Positions 40,371 through 52,065 of a stretch of 64,000 nucleotides of DNA are shown one piece after another. Below the pieces are notes generated by a model. That model saw only the letters and a program-made list of their open reading frames with translations. It did not search any database and was not told the origin of the DNA. The number at the start of each line of letters is the position of its first letter. The first letter of the stretch is position 1. Where the stretch lies: the NCBI RefSeq assembly GCF_035920365.1, contig NZ_CP109150.1:7068001-7132000 (forward strand). The letters run 5' to 3'. The stretch is from Micromonospora sp. NBC_01740 (GTDB lineage: Bacteria > Actinomycetota > Actinomycetes > Mycobacteriales > Micromonosporaceae). Both the position numbers and the translations under genes were made by a program.

Positions 40371-41279
40371 GTGCGTTTTGACCGAATGAACCGGCGACAC
40401 GTCCGCGCGCTGGCCGCCGCCGTCGGCGTACCCCTGCTCCTGCTGGCCGGCGGGGCCACCGGCTGGGTGCTGACCCCCGGAGCCGAGCCCACCGCGCCGC
40501 CGGTCGTCGTCGGGCCGCCCGCGCCGACCGGCGCGGCCCCGACCAGCGCCGCGCCGGAGCGGGTGCCCGTCGCCGCGCCCGCGCCGGACGACCTGCCGGT
40601 GGTCGACTACGGCCCGGCGCCCACCGGCTTCCCGGCCGACCCGGACACGATGGACACCACGCCGCTGACCGAGGGCCTGCACCCGACCCGCCGCATCGCC
40701 GCCTACACCGCCCCCGGCGGCCGGCCGCTGGCGTTCCTCGACCCCACCATCAGCGGCGTCGAGCTGACCATGCCGATCGCCCAGCGGCGGGCCGGCTGGA
40801 CGGCGGTGCTGCTCCCGTCGGCCAACCGCACGCTCGCCTGGCTGCCGCCCGGCGGCCACACCACCGTGGCGCTGACCGACCAGATCGTGATCGAACGCAA
40901 GCACCACCGCCTCACCTGGTACCGCGCCGGCCGGGCCGTGCGCAGCTGGGAGGTCAGCCTCGGCCAGCGCGGCCAGGAGACCCCGCTGGGCCGGACCTTC
41001 ATCCTGGGCCGCACCCCGCCGCCGCAGAGCGTGTACGGGGGCGTCGACATCTACGCCCTCGGCTCGGTGCCCGACGACCCCGACTCGGTGCCGGCCGGCC
41101 TGCGCGGGGCGCACATCGGCATCCACAGCTGGTACCACGACGGCGAACTGGGCCGGAACACCACCAACGGCTGCGTCCGGCTGACGAAGAGCGGGCAGCG
41201 GGAACTGCTGGCGAAGGTCCGCCCCGGCACCGAGGTCGTGGTGGTCGACGAGCTACCCGCCCCGCCCCCGACGGCCTGA
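40371..41279 (+). CDS. L,D-transpeptidase (YkuD family)
   Basis: A 302-residue exported protein with a membrane-anchoring or signal helix at about 12-34, a long Pro/Ala linker, and a C-terminal YkuD domain. The catalytic Cys is Cys268 in NTTNGCVRL with His252 in HIGIHSW. These enzymes make 3-3 cross-links in peptidoglycan. TACAGT ends 6 nt before GTG 40371, so the message is probably leaderless. ATG 40386 is the alternative start. Confidence 0.9.
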   Translation: MRFDRMNRRHVRALAAAVGVPLLLLAGGATGWVLTPGAEPTAPPVVVGPPAPTGAAPTSAAPERVPVAAPAPDDLPVVDYGPAPTGFPADPDTMDTTPLTEGLHPTRRIAAYTAPGGRPLAFLDPTISGVELTMPIAQRRAGWTAVLLPSANRTLAWLPPGGHTTVALTDQIVIERKHHRLTWYRAGRAVRSWEVSLGQRGQETPLGRTFILGRTPPPQSVYGGVDIYALGSVPDDPDSVPAGLRGAHIGIHSWYHDGELGRNTTNGCVRLTKSGQRELLAKVRPGTEVVVVDELPAPPPTA

Positions 41280-41341
41280 CGGTTCCGTTCGCCGGCACCC
41301 ACGGCCGGCCGGCAGCGTCCCCGGATCGCGTCGCGTCCGGG

Positions 41342-43429
41342 TCAGGGAGCGATCCGCTCGTCCAGGGCGGCCGGCGAGGGCCGGCGCGGCAGGGGCGGGC
41401 GCGTCTGCCCGGCCAGCTTTCGCCACAGGAACTCCAGCGTCAGCGCCCAGACGAACGCGCGCTGCTCGTTGTTGGCCGCCGCGCCGTGCCCGCCCTCGAC
41501 GTTCTCGTAGTAGGCCACGTCGTGGCCGTGCGCGCGCAGCCGGGCCGCCATCTTGCGGGCGTGCCCGGGATGCACCCGGTCGTCGCGGGTCGAGGTGACG
41601 AGCAGGACCGGCGGGTACGCCCGGTCGCCGTCGACGTTGTGGTACGGCGAGTAGCCGCGCAGGAACTCCCAGTCGGCCGCCACGTCCGGGTCGCCGTACT
41701 CGGCCATCCACGAGGCGCCGGCCAGCATCCGATGGTAGCGCCGCATGTCCAGCAGCGGCACGTGCGCGACGACCGCCCCGAAGAGCGACGGGTGGCGGGT
41801 GAGCATCACCCCCGTCAGGAGGCCGCCGTTGCTGCCGCCCTCGACCCCGAGCCGCTGCGGCGTGGTGACGCCCCGGGTCACGAGGTCCGCCGCCACCGCC
41901 GCGAAGTCCTCGTACGCGCGGGGCCGGTCCTCCCGCAGCGCGGCGCGGTGCCACCCGGGGCCGTACTCCCCGCCGCCCCGGATGTTCGCCACCACGTAGG
42001 TGCCGCCCCGGGCCAGCCACCCCCGGCCGATCACCCCGCTGTAGTGCGGGGTCAGGGGGATCTCGAACCCGCCGTAGCCGGTGAGCAGCGTCGGACCGGC
42101 GGGCGCGTCCGGGTCTCCGACCACGAAGTACGGCACCCGCGTGCCGTCGGCCGAGGTGGCGAAGAACTGGCGTACCGCCAGGCCGTCCGCGTCGAAGGAC
42201 GCCGGTGCCCGCTTGAGCGTCCCGACCGCGCCGCCGACCTGCCCGAGGCGCAGCGTCGCCGGCTGGAGGAACCCCTCCGAGGCGAGCAGGTAGGCGTCGT
42301 CGTTGTCCGGGTCGGTGTCCACGACCTCGCTGTGGTCGAACTCCGGCACCCCGGGCAGCGCCTCCCGCCGCCAACCCTCCCCGTCGGGCGTCAGCACCTC
42401 CAGCCGGCTCTTCACGTCGACGAGGGTGGCCAGCATCAGCCGGTTACGGGTCCAGGACCAGCCGCTGAGCGCCGTACGGTCGTCGGGGCGGAAGAGCACC
42501 GTCATCGCCCGCTCCCCGGCGAGGAACGCGGCGAACCGGGTCGCCAGCAGGGCGCCCGCGGGGTGGGTCACGCCGCCGGCCGCCCACGGCGAGCGCGGCC
42601 GGACGAGCAGCCACTCCCGGTGCACGTCCCACCCGGCGTCCTCCGGCACGGCCACAGGGATCCGCTCCCCCGTCGCGGTCAGCAGGTGCTGCTCCGAGCG
42701 GAAGAAGTCCAGCCGGCGGCCCACGAAGTCGCGCTCGAAGCCGGGCGTCGGGTCGTGCGAGGCCCAGACGGCGACGTCGTCGGCGTGCCCCTCGTGGACG
42801 GTCTCGGCCTCGGCCAGCGGCGTGCCCCGCCGCCACCGCTTGACCACGCGGGGATAGCCGGAGGAGGTCAGCGAGCCGGGCCCGAAGTCGGTGGCGACGT
42901 AGATCTGGTCGGCGTCGATCCAGCCCACGTCGCTCTTCGCCTCGGGCAGCGTGAAGCCGTCCTCGACGAAGACGCGGCGGTCGAGGTCGAACTCCCGCAC
43001 CACGACCGCGTCGCCCCCGCCCCGGGAGAGGCTCACCAGGGCGCGCCCGTAGCCGGGCCGCAGCACTGTCGCCCCGCCCCAGACCCAGTTCTCGCCCTCC
43101 TCGGCGGCCAGCGCGTCCAGGTCGAGCAGCACGTCCCACTCCGGCTCCGGCCGGCGGTACTGCTCGAGCGTCGTCCGTCGCCAGACCCCGCGCGGGCGCG
43201 CCGCGTCGGTCCAGAAGTTGTAGTAGAGGTGGTCGCCGCGCCACCCGGGGTAGGGGATGCGGTCGTCCGCGTCGAGCACCTGGCGGAGCTCGGCGCGCAG
43301 GGCCTCGAACGCCTCTCCGCCGGTCAGGGCGGCCACGGTCTCCGCGTTGCGGTCCCGCACCCACCGCGCGGCGTCCGCGCCATCAAGATCTTCCAGCCAG
43401 AGGTACGCGTCGTCGCTCTCCACGGTCAA
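41342..43429 (-). CDS. Prolyl oligopeptidase family serine peptidase (S9A)
   Basis: About 695 residues. A seven-bladed propeller region (about 60-430) precedes the alpha/beta-hydrolase domain. The catalytic Ser533 is in GGSNGG, the Asp is in STRDDRVHP and the His in EGGHGAAAN. It cleaves short peptides after proline in the cytoplasm; no signal peptide is seen. The start is a choice among TTG 43429, GTG 43423 and GTG 43438; GAGG best suits TTG 43429. Readings extending to 43531 are not protein-like. Confidence 0.92.
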   Translation of the reverse strand: MTVESDDAYLWLEDLDGADAARWVRDRNAETVAALTGGEAFEALRAELRQVLDADDRIPYPGWRGDHLYYNFWTDAARPRGVWRRTTLEQYRRPEPEWDVLLDLDALAAEEGENWVWGGATVLRPGYGRALVSLSRGGGDAVVVREFDLDRRVFVEDGFTLPEAKSDVGWIDADQIYVATDFGPGSLTSSGYPRVVKRWRRGTPLAEAETVHEGHADDVAVWASHDPTPGFERDFVGRRLDFFRSEQHLLTATGERIPVAVPEDAGWDVHREWLLVRPRSPWAAGGVTHPAGALLATRFAAFLAGERAMTVLFRPDDRTALSGWSWTRNRLMLATLVDVKSRLEVLTPDGEGWRREALPGVPEFDHSEVVDTDPDNDDAYLLASEGFLQPATLRLGQVGGAVGTLKRAPASFDADGLAVRQFFATSADGTRVPYFVVGDPDAPAGPTLLTGYGGFEIPLTPHYSGVIGRGWLARGGTYVVANIRGGGEYGPGWHRAALREDRPRAYEDFAAVAADLVTRGVTTPQRLGVEGGSNGGLLTGVMLTRHPSLFGAVVAHVPLLDMRRYHRMLAGASWMAEYGDPDVAADWEFLRGYSPYHNVDGDRAYPPVLLVTSTRDDRVHPGHARKMAARLRAHGHDVAYYENVEGGHGAAANNEQRAFVWALTLEFLWRKLAGQTRPPLPRRPSPAALDERIAP

Positions 43430-43559
43430 CCCAGCCACCTCGCCACTATCCCCGACGGGGCGGACAGACTCGGACCCGGCCGGCTGTCGGCATGGCGACG
43501 AGAAGCGGCGGCAGTTCGCCGACTGGCTCAAGAGCGGAGGACCACCCGACCTGTGCGCG

Positions 43560-43970
43560 TCAGTCCCAGGTCTCGCCGATGTCGAAGACGTCCAAGCCGG
43601 GCGGCGCCGCCGCCTCGATGGACTTCCGGTCCCGGGTCACCAGATAACACCGGTAGAGGATCGCCGTGGCGATCGCGTGCGCGACGTCCAGTGACACGGT
43701 GAACGCGGCCGCGATACGGGCCACCCGCCGACTCGTCGCAGCGTCGTAGACCGCCACCTGGATGTCGCGGTCCTCCGTGAACAGCAGATCGAGCATGGCG
43801 GCGGCGGGCGTGCCCGCGAGTTCGAGCTGCGCCTGCCCGAGACAGAGCGCCGGAATCCACACCTGCTGGTCGGGATCCTCCTCGGCCAGGGTCAGCATGG
43901 CACCGGGCTCGACGCTCGTGCCCGACGCGTACGCCAGCAGGGCGGAGGTGTCGAGGACGAGACCGTTCAC
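43560..43970 (-). CDS. vapC: PIN-domain toxin (VapC-like)
   Basis: A 136-residue PIN-domain ribonuclease. The first acidic residue is in LVLDTSALLAY (Asp7), the second in the Glu region LGQAQLELAG, the third in SLDVAHAIATA and the last in VTRDRKSIE. VapC toxins cleave RNA, often initiator tRNA or rRNA. GTG 43970 overlaps the antitoxin stop by 4 nt, the normal toxin-after-antitoxin order. Confidence 0.88.
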   Translation of the reverse strand: MNGLVLDTSALLAYASGTSVEPGAMLTLAEEDPDQQVWIPALCLGQAQLELAGTPAAAMLDLLFTEDRDIQVAVYDAATSRRVARIAAAFTVSLDVAHAIATAILYRCYLVTRDRKSIEAAAPPGLDVFDIGETWD

Positions 43971-44248
43971 GCGGCGGCGGTCCCCTCGTTGTCGAACTGG
44001 CTGAGCCACTCGACGTTGCGGGCGTGCTGCTCGTCGCTGACGGGCGCGAGGGCCGCCAAGCGGTCGCGGGTCTGCTCGACGTCCTCGTCGGTGACCACGT
44101 AGCCGAGCTGCGCCCACTTCGCACGAAGACTGTCGGCACGCATCTTCCGCCGAAGGATCCCGGCGATGAAACCGGACGTGGTGCCCTGCGTGCGCTCGAC
44201 GTACGCGGCCACGTCGTCGGGCAGGCTGATCGTGATGCGGCGAGTCAT
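43967..44248 (-). CDS. Ribbon-helix-helix antitoxin partner of VapC
   Basis: A 93-residue protein. The N-terminus MTRRITISLPDDVAAYVERT is a ribbon-helix-helix DNA-binding fold for self-repression of the operon. The acidic C-terminal half would bind and block the PIN toxin. The operon promoter is in the gap before the divergent GYD gene. Confidence 0.88.
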   Translation of the reverse strand: MTRRITISLPDDVAAYVERTQGTTSGFIAGILRRKMRADSLRAKWAQLGYVVTDEDVEQTRDRLAALAPVSDEQHARNVEWLSQFDNEGTAAA

Positions 44249-44409
44249 ACTCCGACCATACCCGCTGCATACTGACGGAATGCCATCAGCTCGTCACGCC
44301 ACACCGGTCGCGCTCCAGTCCACCACCGGCGCCGACTGGCTGGTCACTTTCGACCATTATGCCCCAGAAATTGCCTTACGATGAGATCTCTTCGTGGAGG
44401 TGGAGGGCC

Positions 44410-44706
44410 ATGCCGACGTATGTCGCGTTGCTGAACTGGACCGATCAGGGGATCCAAGGCTTCAAGGACACCGCGAAGCGCGCCGAGGCCTTCGCCGCAG
44501 CGACACAGAAGCTCGGGGCGAATCTCCTGAACATCTGGTGGACCGCCGGCCCGTACGACCTCGTGGCCATCGTCGAGGCGCCGGACGACGAAACCGCCTC
44601 CGCGGCGCTCCTGCGGCTCGGCGGGGCGGGCAACGTCCGCACCACGACCATGCGGGCCTTCGGTCAGGAGGAGATCAGTCGCATCGTCGCCAAAGCCGCT
44701 GGCTGA
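44410..44706 (+). CDS. GYD-domain protein
   Basis: A 98-residue soluble alpha/beta protein. PTYVALLNWTDQGIQGFKDTAKRAE in outline, WWTAGPYDLVAIVEAPD and the RTTTMRAF strand match the GYD family, which folds like small ferredoxin-like dimeric proteins. The function is unknown. GGAGG before ATG 44410 fixes the start. Confidence 0.85.
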   Translation: MPTYVALLNWTDQGIQGFKDTAKRAEAFAAATQKLGANLLNIWWTAGPYDLVAIVEAPDDETASAALLRLGGAGNVRTTTMRAFGQEEISRIVAKAAG

Positions 44707-44725
44707 CTCCGTCACGGCCAGACAT

Positions 44726-44759
44726 GGGGTGGCTGCCGACCTGAACGAGCAGCCACCCC
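44726..44759. terminator. Bidirectional hairpin terminator
   Basis: A perfect 11-bp stem (GGGGTGGCTGC and GCAGCCACCCC) with a 12-nt loop between the convergent GYD and amidase genes. Confidence 0.8.
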
Positions 44760-44838
44760 CGTACGCACGGCCAGGACCACGGACGGGCGTCCTCGCCGGA
44801 CCCGCCGCGGCGGGCAGGCGATTCAGCGACGCAGCACC

Positions 44839-45471
44839 CTAGAGGCCGAGGTAGGCGGCGATGCCGTTGGCATGCCCTCGGGCGGTGGCGGTGATGAAGG
44901 CGGCGCGCTTGAGCAGGTTCGCGTCGGCCACGGTGTCGATGAACAGGTTCTCGGTCAGGACGGCGGGCATGGCGGTCTCGCGCAGCACATGGAAGTTGGC
45001 GGTCTTCAGGCCGCGGTCGGTGACCGAGCCGACGGTGCGCATGCCCGACAGGACCCGGGAGTGCACCGGACTGTGCAGGGCGCTGGAGGTGCCCGGGTAC
45101 CGGTAGCTCTCGAAACCCGTACCGCCGCCGGAGTTGATGTGGATGCTGACGAAGATCGTGGCGCCCCACGCGTTGGCGTCGCTCGTACGGTACGTGAGAC
45201 TGCGGGTGATGTCCGAGGTGCGGGACATCCGTACGTCGACGCTGTAATTGGCCTTGAGGATGTCGCGGGTCTGAAGCGCGATGCTCAGGGTCAGGGCCTT
45301 CTCGGTCAGGCCGTTGCCGACGGCGCCGGGGTCGGTGCCGCCATGCCCGGGGTCGAGGTAGACCTTCGGGACCGCCGCGTGCGCAACGCCGGTCGCCGCC
45401 CACGGAGCCACGACGAAACCAGCGGCGGCAGCCAGCAGGGTGCGGCGGCGCGCTGAGGAGTTACTGATCAC
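44839..45471 (-). CDS. Secreted N-acetylmuramoyl-L-alanine amidase (Amidase_3)
   Basis: A 210-residue cell-wall hydrolase that cuts the bond between muramic acid and the peptide stem. The N-terminus SARRRTLLAAAA with AHA cleavage resembles a Tat signal. The zinc site is seen in DPGHGG, the catalytic Glu in LTENLFID, and HINS near the middle. GGAGAGG precedes GTG 45471. It has no binding repeats. Confidence 0.88.
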   Translation of the reverse strand: MISNSSARRRTLLAAAAGFVVAPWAATGVAHAAVPKVYLDPGHGGTDPGAVGNGLTEKALTLSIALQTRDILKANYSVDVRMSRTSDITRSLTYRTSDANAWGATIFVSIHINSGGGTGFESYRYPGTSSALHSPVHSRVLSGMRTVGSVTDRGLKTANFHVLRETAMPAVLTENLFIDTVADANLLKRAAFITATARGHANGIAAYLGL

Positions 45472-45623
45472 GAGCACCTCTCCACGGAAAGTAGGGGGTG
45501 CCGGGAGGCCGTCGTAGGCCGCCTGTACCCGTACGGGCTGGCACGGCGTCACTGTAATGCATGGAAATACGTAGATGGAAAGACCCGCTGCTCGAAGACG
45601 TCCAACGGGGTCGAGCGGGCCGG

Positions 45624-46751
45624 TCAGAACTGCGCGACCCAGTACGGGGTGACGTCCATCCAGCCGTTGGCGCCCGCGCCGTGCTTCCGGCCGCTGCTGG
45701 CGGTGCTCAGGGTGTACCAGGCGTCCACGAAGTCCGGGTCGTCGGTGTACCAGGAGGTGGGGATGGCGTCAAGGATCGCGTTGACCACCGGGGTGTACAC
45801 GCCACCGTCCACGATCACCAGCAGGGCGCCCGCGATGGCCTTGACCAGGGCCGCGTAGTTGGTGTCCCCGTCGTCCTCCATCATCACCACGTCGGCCAGG
45901 TTGTACTTGTACGACGAGAAGTGCACCAGCAGCTGGTTCGGGTAGTAGGTGGTGCCGTCGTGGTCCAGGTACGGCATCTGCACGAGGTCGACCTTGACCT
46001 TGCCGTCCAACCCGAACCCGGCCACGAGGTTGTAGATCTCGGCGTCCCCCTTGATCCAGGGCTCCTCGTCGTCGCTCAGCCGGACGGCGTCGACCTTGGT
46101 GGCCCAGTAACCGGCCGACGCGGTCACCCCGGAGGCGCGGGTCGCCGGACGCGCCGGAGCCGCCCGGCCGATGCCCCTCTCGCCCAACTCCTGGCGCATC
46201 ATCGCCAGTCCCGCGGTGAGCGCCCGCTCGGTGTCCACGTCCACCACGAGCACCGGCTGCCGCGGCACCCGCGTGGCATCCAGCACCACCGTGCCGCCGG
46301 AGCGGTCGTAGGCGGTCACGCTCGTCGCCGAGTCGTCGGGCGGGGTGGCGGCCACCAGCGGCGCTTCGCCGCGGGCGATCGCCGCGCGCATGTCCGGGTG
46401 GGCCAGCCGCAACCGCAACAGCGAGCCGGTGCCGCCCGGCAGGCCCTTGGCGACCAGCAGCCGCTGGTTGGCGGCGCGGAGGTCACCGGCGAGCCGGGCG
46501 TCGACGCCGGCGGCGAGCAGGTCGACCGGGCCGTTCACGGCGGAGCCGCCCAACCGGGTCAGCTCGGACCGACCGGTGAGGGCCACCTGACGGGCCACGC
46601 CGTCGGTGATGGCGAACACCGGGCTGGCGACCACTGGGGCCGGTGCGGGGTGGTCGGGCCGGGCGTACGCCGGGGTGCCGATCGCTGCGACCAGGGTGGT
46701 CGTCGCGATGCCGAGTGACAGGACGGCGCGGCGGAAGGTACGTCGGTTCAC
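45624..46751 (-). CDS. Secreted protein, possibly DUF3103-like
   Basis: A 375-residue exported protein: RRTFRRAVLSLGIATTT signal region with AYA cleavage. The mature part has an N-terminal alpha region and a VTAYDRSGGTVVLDA and VLVVDVDTERAL segment like DUF3103. A C-terminal beta-rich acidic domain with Asp/Tyr runs (DDGDTNYAAL, YTDDPDFVDAWYT) may bind calcium. No catalytic motif is evident. GAGGAG precedes GTG 46751. The family assignment is tentative. Confidence 0.68.
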   Translation of the reverse strand: MNRRTFRRAVLSLGIATTTLVAAIGTPAYARPDHPAPAPVVASPVFAITDGVARQVALTGRSELTRLGGSAVNGPVDLLAAGVDARLAGDLRAANQRLLVAKGLPGGTGSLLRLRLAHPDMRAAIARGEAPLVAATPPDDSATSVTAYDRSGGTVVLDATRVPRQPVLVVDVDTERALTAGLAMMRQELGERGIGRAAPARPATRASGVTASAGYWATKVDAVRLSDDEEPWIKGDAEIYNLVAGFGLDGKVKVDLVQMPYLDHDGTTYYPNQLLVHFSSYKYNLADVVMMEDDGDTNYAALVKAIAGALLVIVDGGVYTPVVNAILDAIPTSWYTDDPDFVDAWYTLSTASSGRKHGAGANGWMDVTPYWVAQF

Positions 46752-47650
46752 ATGGACTCCTCTGCGTCTCCCGGCCATCGGCTCGTGGCGGCGACCGGGA
46801 AATTGACGACGATGACTACATAGGTATACGTCCACGGGGAAGCCGTCAACGTCGCCGTAAGCGGTTGATTACGTACCGCAGCTCAGACAGCCCCGAACCG
46901 GACCGGCCCGCCGAGCACTGTGGCGGCCCGGTCCAGACCCGCCAGGCGAGCGGCGAGTGTGGCCGATGCCAGACGCCCCCAGCAGGACCTCGCGTACCGC
47001 GCGGGTCACCTCGAAGCGCTGGCTGACCTGCGCGTCGCCGGGCGCACATCGCCACGGGCCGGCGGCACGGTGGGGAAACCCGCGATCAGCGGCCGAGAAA
47101 ATCTGGTCTCCCGAGACTAGACATTCTTGGTGGGGCTGGGTAATGTTGCCTCCGTTGACGACAGAGATCGGTTAAAGACGCTGACGAGAGCAGGAGCGTC
47201 GAAGCAGGGCCCGGAACTTCTCGCGGCTCGCTCGGCAACTGCGGTGAAACCACATCACCGCACGCAACACGGCAAGTGCAGGACAAGACCTTGACGTAAC
47301 TCCAGGTCAGGGCAGACCGCAGGCAGGGCCGATGCAAGGTTCGGGGCTCCGCCTGATGCAGCAAGGATCCGCCGCACATGTGCGGGGCCATGAAGTCGCG
47401 TGGGGCTCCGGCATCGGCGGATAGCAACCGTAGGCAATGCAAGAAGAGGAAAGGGAGGGCTGGACGCCGTTGGATCGCCCGCCGTCAGGACGTAGTGCAA
47501 GTTCTGAGGCGGACGCCGTAGTCCCATCGAACGTGAGGTGGTCTCCGGTCACGCTTATGCGATCCTCGCACCGCCTGCTGATAGCGGCACGGTGCGGAAA
47601 CGAGAACCCGACGAACCTGTCGGTAGATGGTGTATTCAACCCGTAACCCT
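46752..47650. other. Long stretch without a supported gene
   Basis: About 900 bp with no reading frame that looks like a protein on either strand and with less extreme GC than its neighbours. 46800-46850 holds AT-rich promoter-like sequence for the leftward secreted-protein gene. TTGACG near 47291 and 47154 could be -35 boxes. No tRNA fold, IS end or rRNA piece was found. It may hold a decayed gene or an RNA. Confidence 0.45.
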
Positions 47651-47679
47651 GGGCCCCGGCGCAACACGCGCCGGGGCCC
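47651..47679 (+). promoter_or_regulatory. Leader hairpin upstream of the MerR-like gene
   Basis: A perfect 12-bp stem (GGGCCCCGGCGC and GCGCCGGGGCCC) with a 5-nt loop ends 20 bp before the ATG. It may end an upstream transcript or work as an attenuator of the gene itself. Confidence 0.6.
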
Positions 47680-47699
47680 TCGTTCACGAAGAGGAATGC

Positions 47700-48020
47700 A
47701 TGGCCCAACCCGACGACATGCTCAACGACGACGACTACCCCGCCTACACCATGGGCCGCGCCGCCGAGATCGTGGGCGCCTCGCAGGATTTCCTGCGCCG
47801 CCTCGACGAGGCGAAGCTGATCATCCCGTTCCGCTCCGCCGGCGGACATCGCCGCTACTCCCGCTACCAGCTGCGCCTGGCCGCACGGGCCCGGGAGATG
47901 GTCGACCAGGGCACCGCCCTCGAAGCCGCCTGCCGGATCATCATTCTCGAAGACCAGCTGGAAGAAGCCCTCCAGCACAACCGCGACCACCAGTGCCGCC
48001 AGCAGGCCGGCGCTACCTGA
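47700..48020 (+). CDS. Short MerR/HspR-like helix-turn-helix regulator
   Basis: A 106-residue regulator. The N-terminal acidic arm (MLNDDDYPAY) precedes TMGRAAEIVGASQDFLRRLDEA, the wing GGHRRYSRYQ and a short C-terminal helix (ACRIIILEDQLEEAL). It resembles the small MerR-type proteins found beside cold-shock genes in actinobacteria. It lacks any effector domain. The ATG follows GAGGAATGC. Its likely target is the csp gene downstream. Confidence 0.85.
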   Translation: MAQPDDMLNDDDYPAYTMGRAAEIVGASQDFLRRLDEAKLIIPFRSAGGHRRYSRYQLRLAARAREMVDQGTALEAACRIIILEDQLEEALQHNRDHQCRQQAGAT

Positions 48021-48031
48021 CCCCGCGCCGC

Positions 48032-48061
48032 ACGGTCCTTCTCCACCACGAGAAGGACCGT
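48032..48061 (+). terminator. Hairpin terminator
   Basis: A perfect 12-bp stem (ACGGTCCTTCTC and GAGAAGGACCGT) with a 6-nt loop, 12 bp after the MerR-like stop. Confidence 0.85.
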
Positions 48062-48147
48062 CTGCCGCACCCCGAAGAACCTGCGGATGTCGCGCCGCCA
48101 GGACAGGGACACACGCAGGGAGACGAAGGGCTGTTACCCGCCTGTGC

Positions 48148-48238
48148 TACGGTCTCCTTGTTGCAGTTTTGATTTCCGTAGACGTTTCCGGCGCCTGATG
48201 GGGTTATCTGAAACCTCATCCAGGCGCTCTTTTCGTTT
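48148..48238 (+). promoter_or_regulatory. Cold-shock gene leader with promoter and U-tract terminator-like hairpin
   Basis: TGCTACGGT gives an extended -10 (TACGGT at 48148-48153). A leader containing TTGCAGTTTTGATTTCC runs to a hairpin at 48191-48227 (GCGCCTG...CAGGCGC) followed by TCTTTTCGTTT. U-tracts like this are rare in high-GC genomes. It lies about 90 bp before the csp start, so it may make a short leader RNA or attenuate csp. Confidence 0.6.
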
Positions 48239-48325
48239 GTCGTGTCGGTTCGGCGCGGGCGATCAACGCGGCGGCGTAAGAGTCCGCACACCGTGCGGTC
48301 TCCAACAGCCTGCGAAGGAGCAGAC

Positions 48326-48529
48326 ATGGCTACAGGTACCGTGAAGTGGTTCAACGCCGACAAGGGCTTCGGCTTCATCGCCCAGGACGGCGGCGGCCCC
48401 GACGTCTTCGCCCACTTCTCCGCGATCGCATCGAGCGGCTTCCGCAGCCTCGATGAGAACCAGCGGGTGGAGTTCGACATCACCCAGGGCCAGAAGGGCC
48501 CGCAGGCGGAGAACATCCGCCCGCTCTGA
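48326..48529 (+). CDS. Cold shock domain protein
   Basis: A 67-residue CspA-type RNA chaperone. RNP1 KGFGFI and RNP2 VFAHF are intact. It binds single-stranded RNA and DNA and melts structure at low temperature. GAAGGAG precedes ATG 48326. It has a long structured 5' leader (48148-48325), usual for cold-regulated csp genes. Confidence 0.95.
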   Translation: MATGTVKWFNADKGFGFIAQDGGGPDVFAHFSAIASSGFRSLDENQRVEFDITQGQKGPQAENIRPL

Positions 48530-48543
48530 TCTCCATTCTGCGA

Positions 48544-48575
48544 ACGGCGGCCCGACTGGTTCAGCGGGTCGCCGT
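48544..48575 (+). terminator. Hairpin terminator
   Basis: ACGGCGGCCCG pairs with CGGGTCGCCGT with one mismatch and a 10-nt loop, 14 bp after the csp stop. Confidence 0.65.
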
Positions 48576-48735
48576 CCGTCATTTCCGCTGGCGGTGGGCC
48601 TGAGCGCCGACCACGCCGGGTCCCGGCGCGGCTACCGGCCAGAACCTCGTCATCGACGGTCCGCCCGTCGCGGCATCGGCCAGCATGCCCCGCCGAACTG
48701 GCATGGGCGCGACGATCGCGGGTAGTACCCGAAAC

Positions 48736-51969
<3,234 letters not shown>

Positions 51970-52065
51970 CGGCCGGCACGACGGGGCCGCCGCCCCGCGC
52001 GCGACTTGCCGCCGTCGCCGGCGCAGGACGTCGACGCGGTGCTGGGGCGGCGGTTGCCCGCCGGC

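Noticed and set aside
41280..41341. Possible hairpin between the L,D-transpeptidase and prolyl oligopeptidase genes
   Set aside because: Only short imperfect pairing could be drawn; not strong enough to call a terminator.
47255..47527. Leftward 90-residue frame in the long gap
   Set aside because: No recognisable motif, no good start site and composition typical of chance frames; too weak to call a gene.
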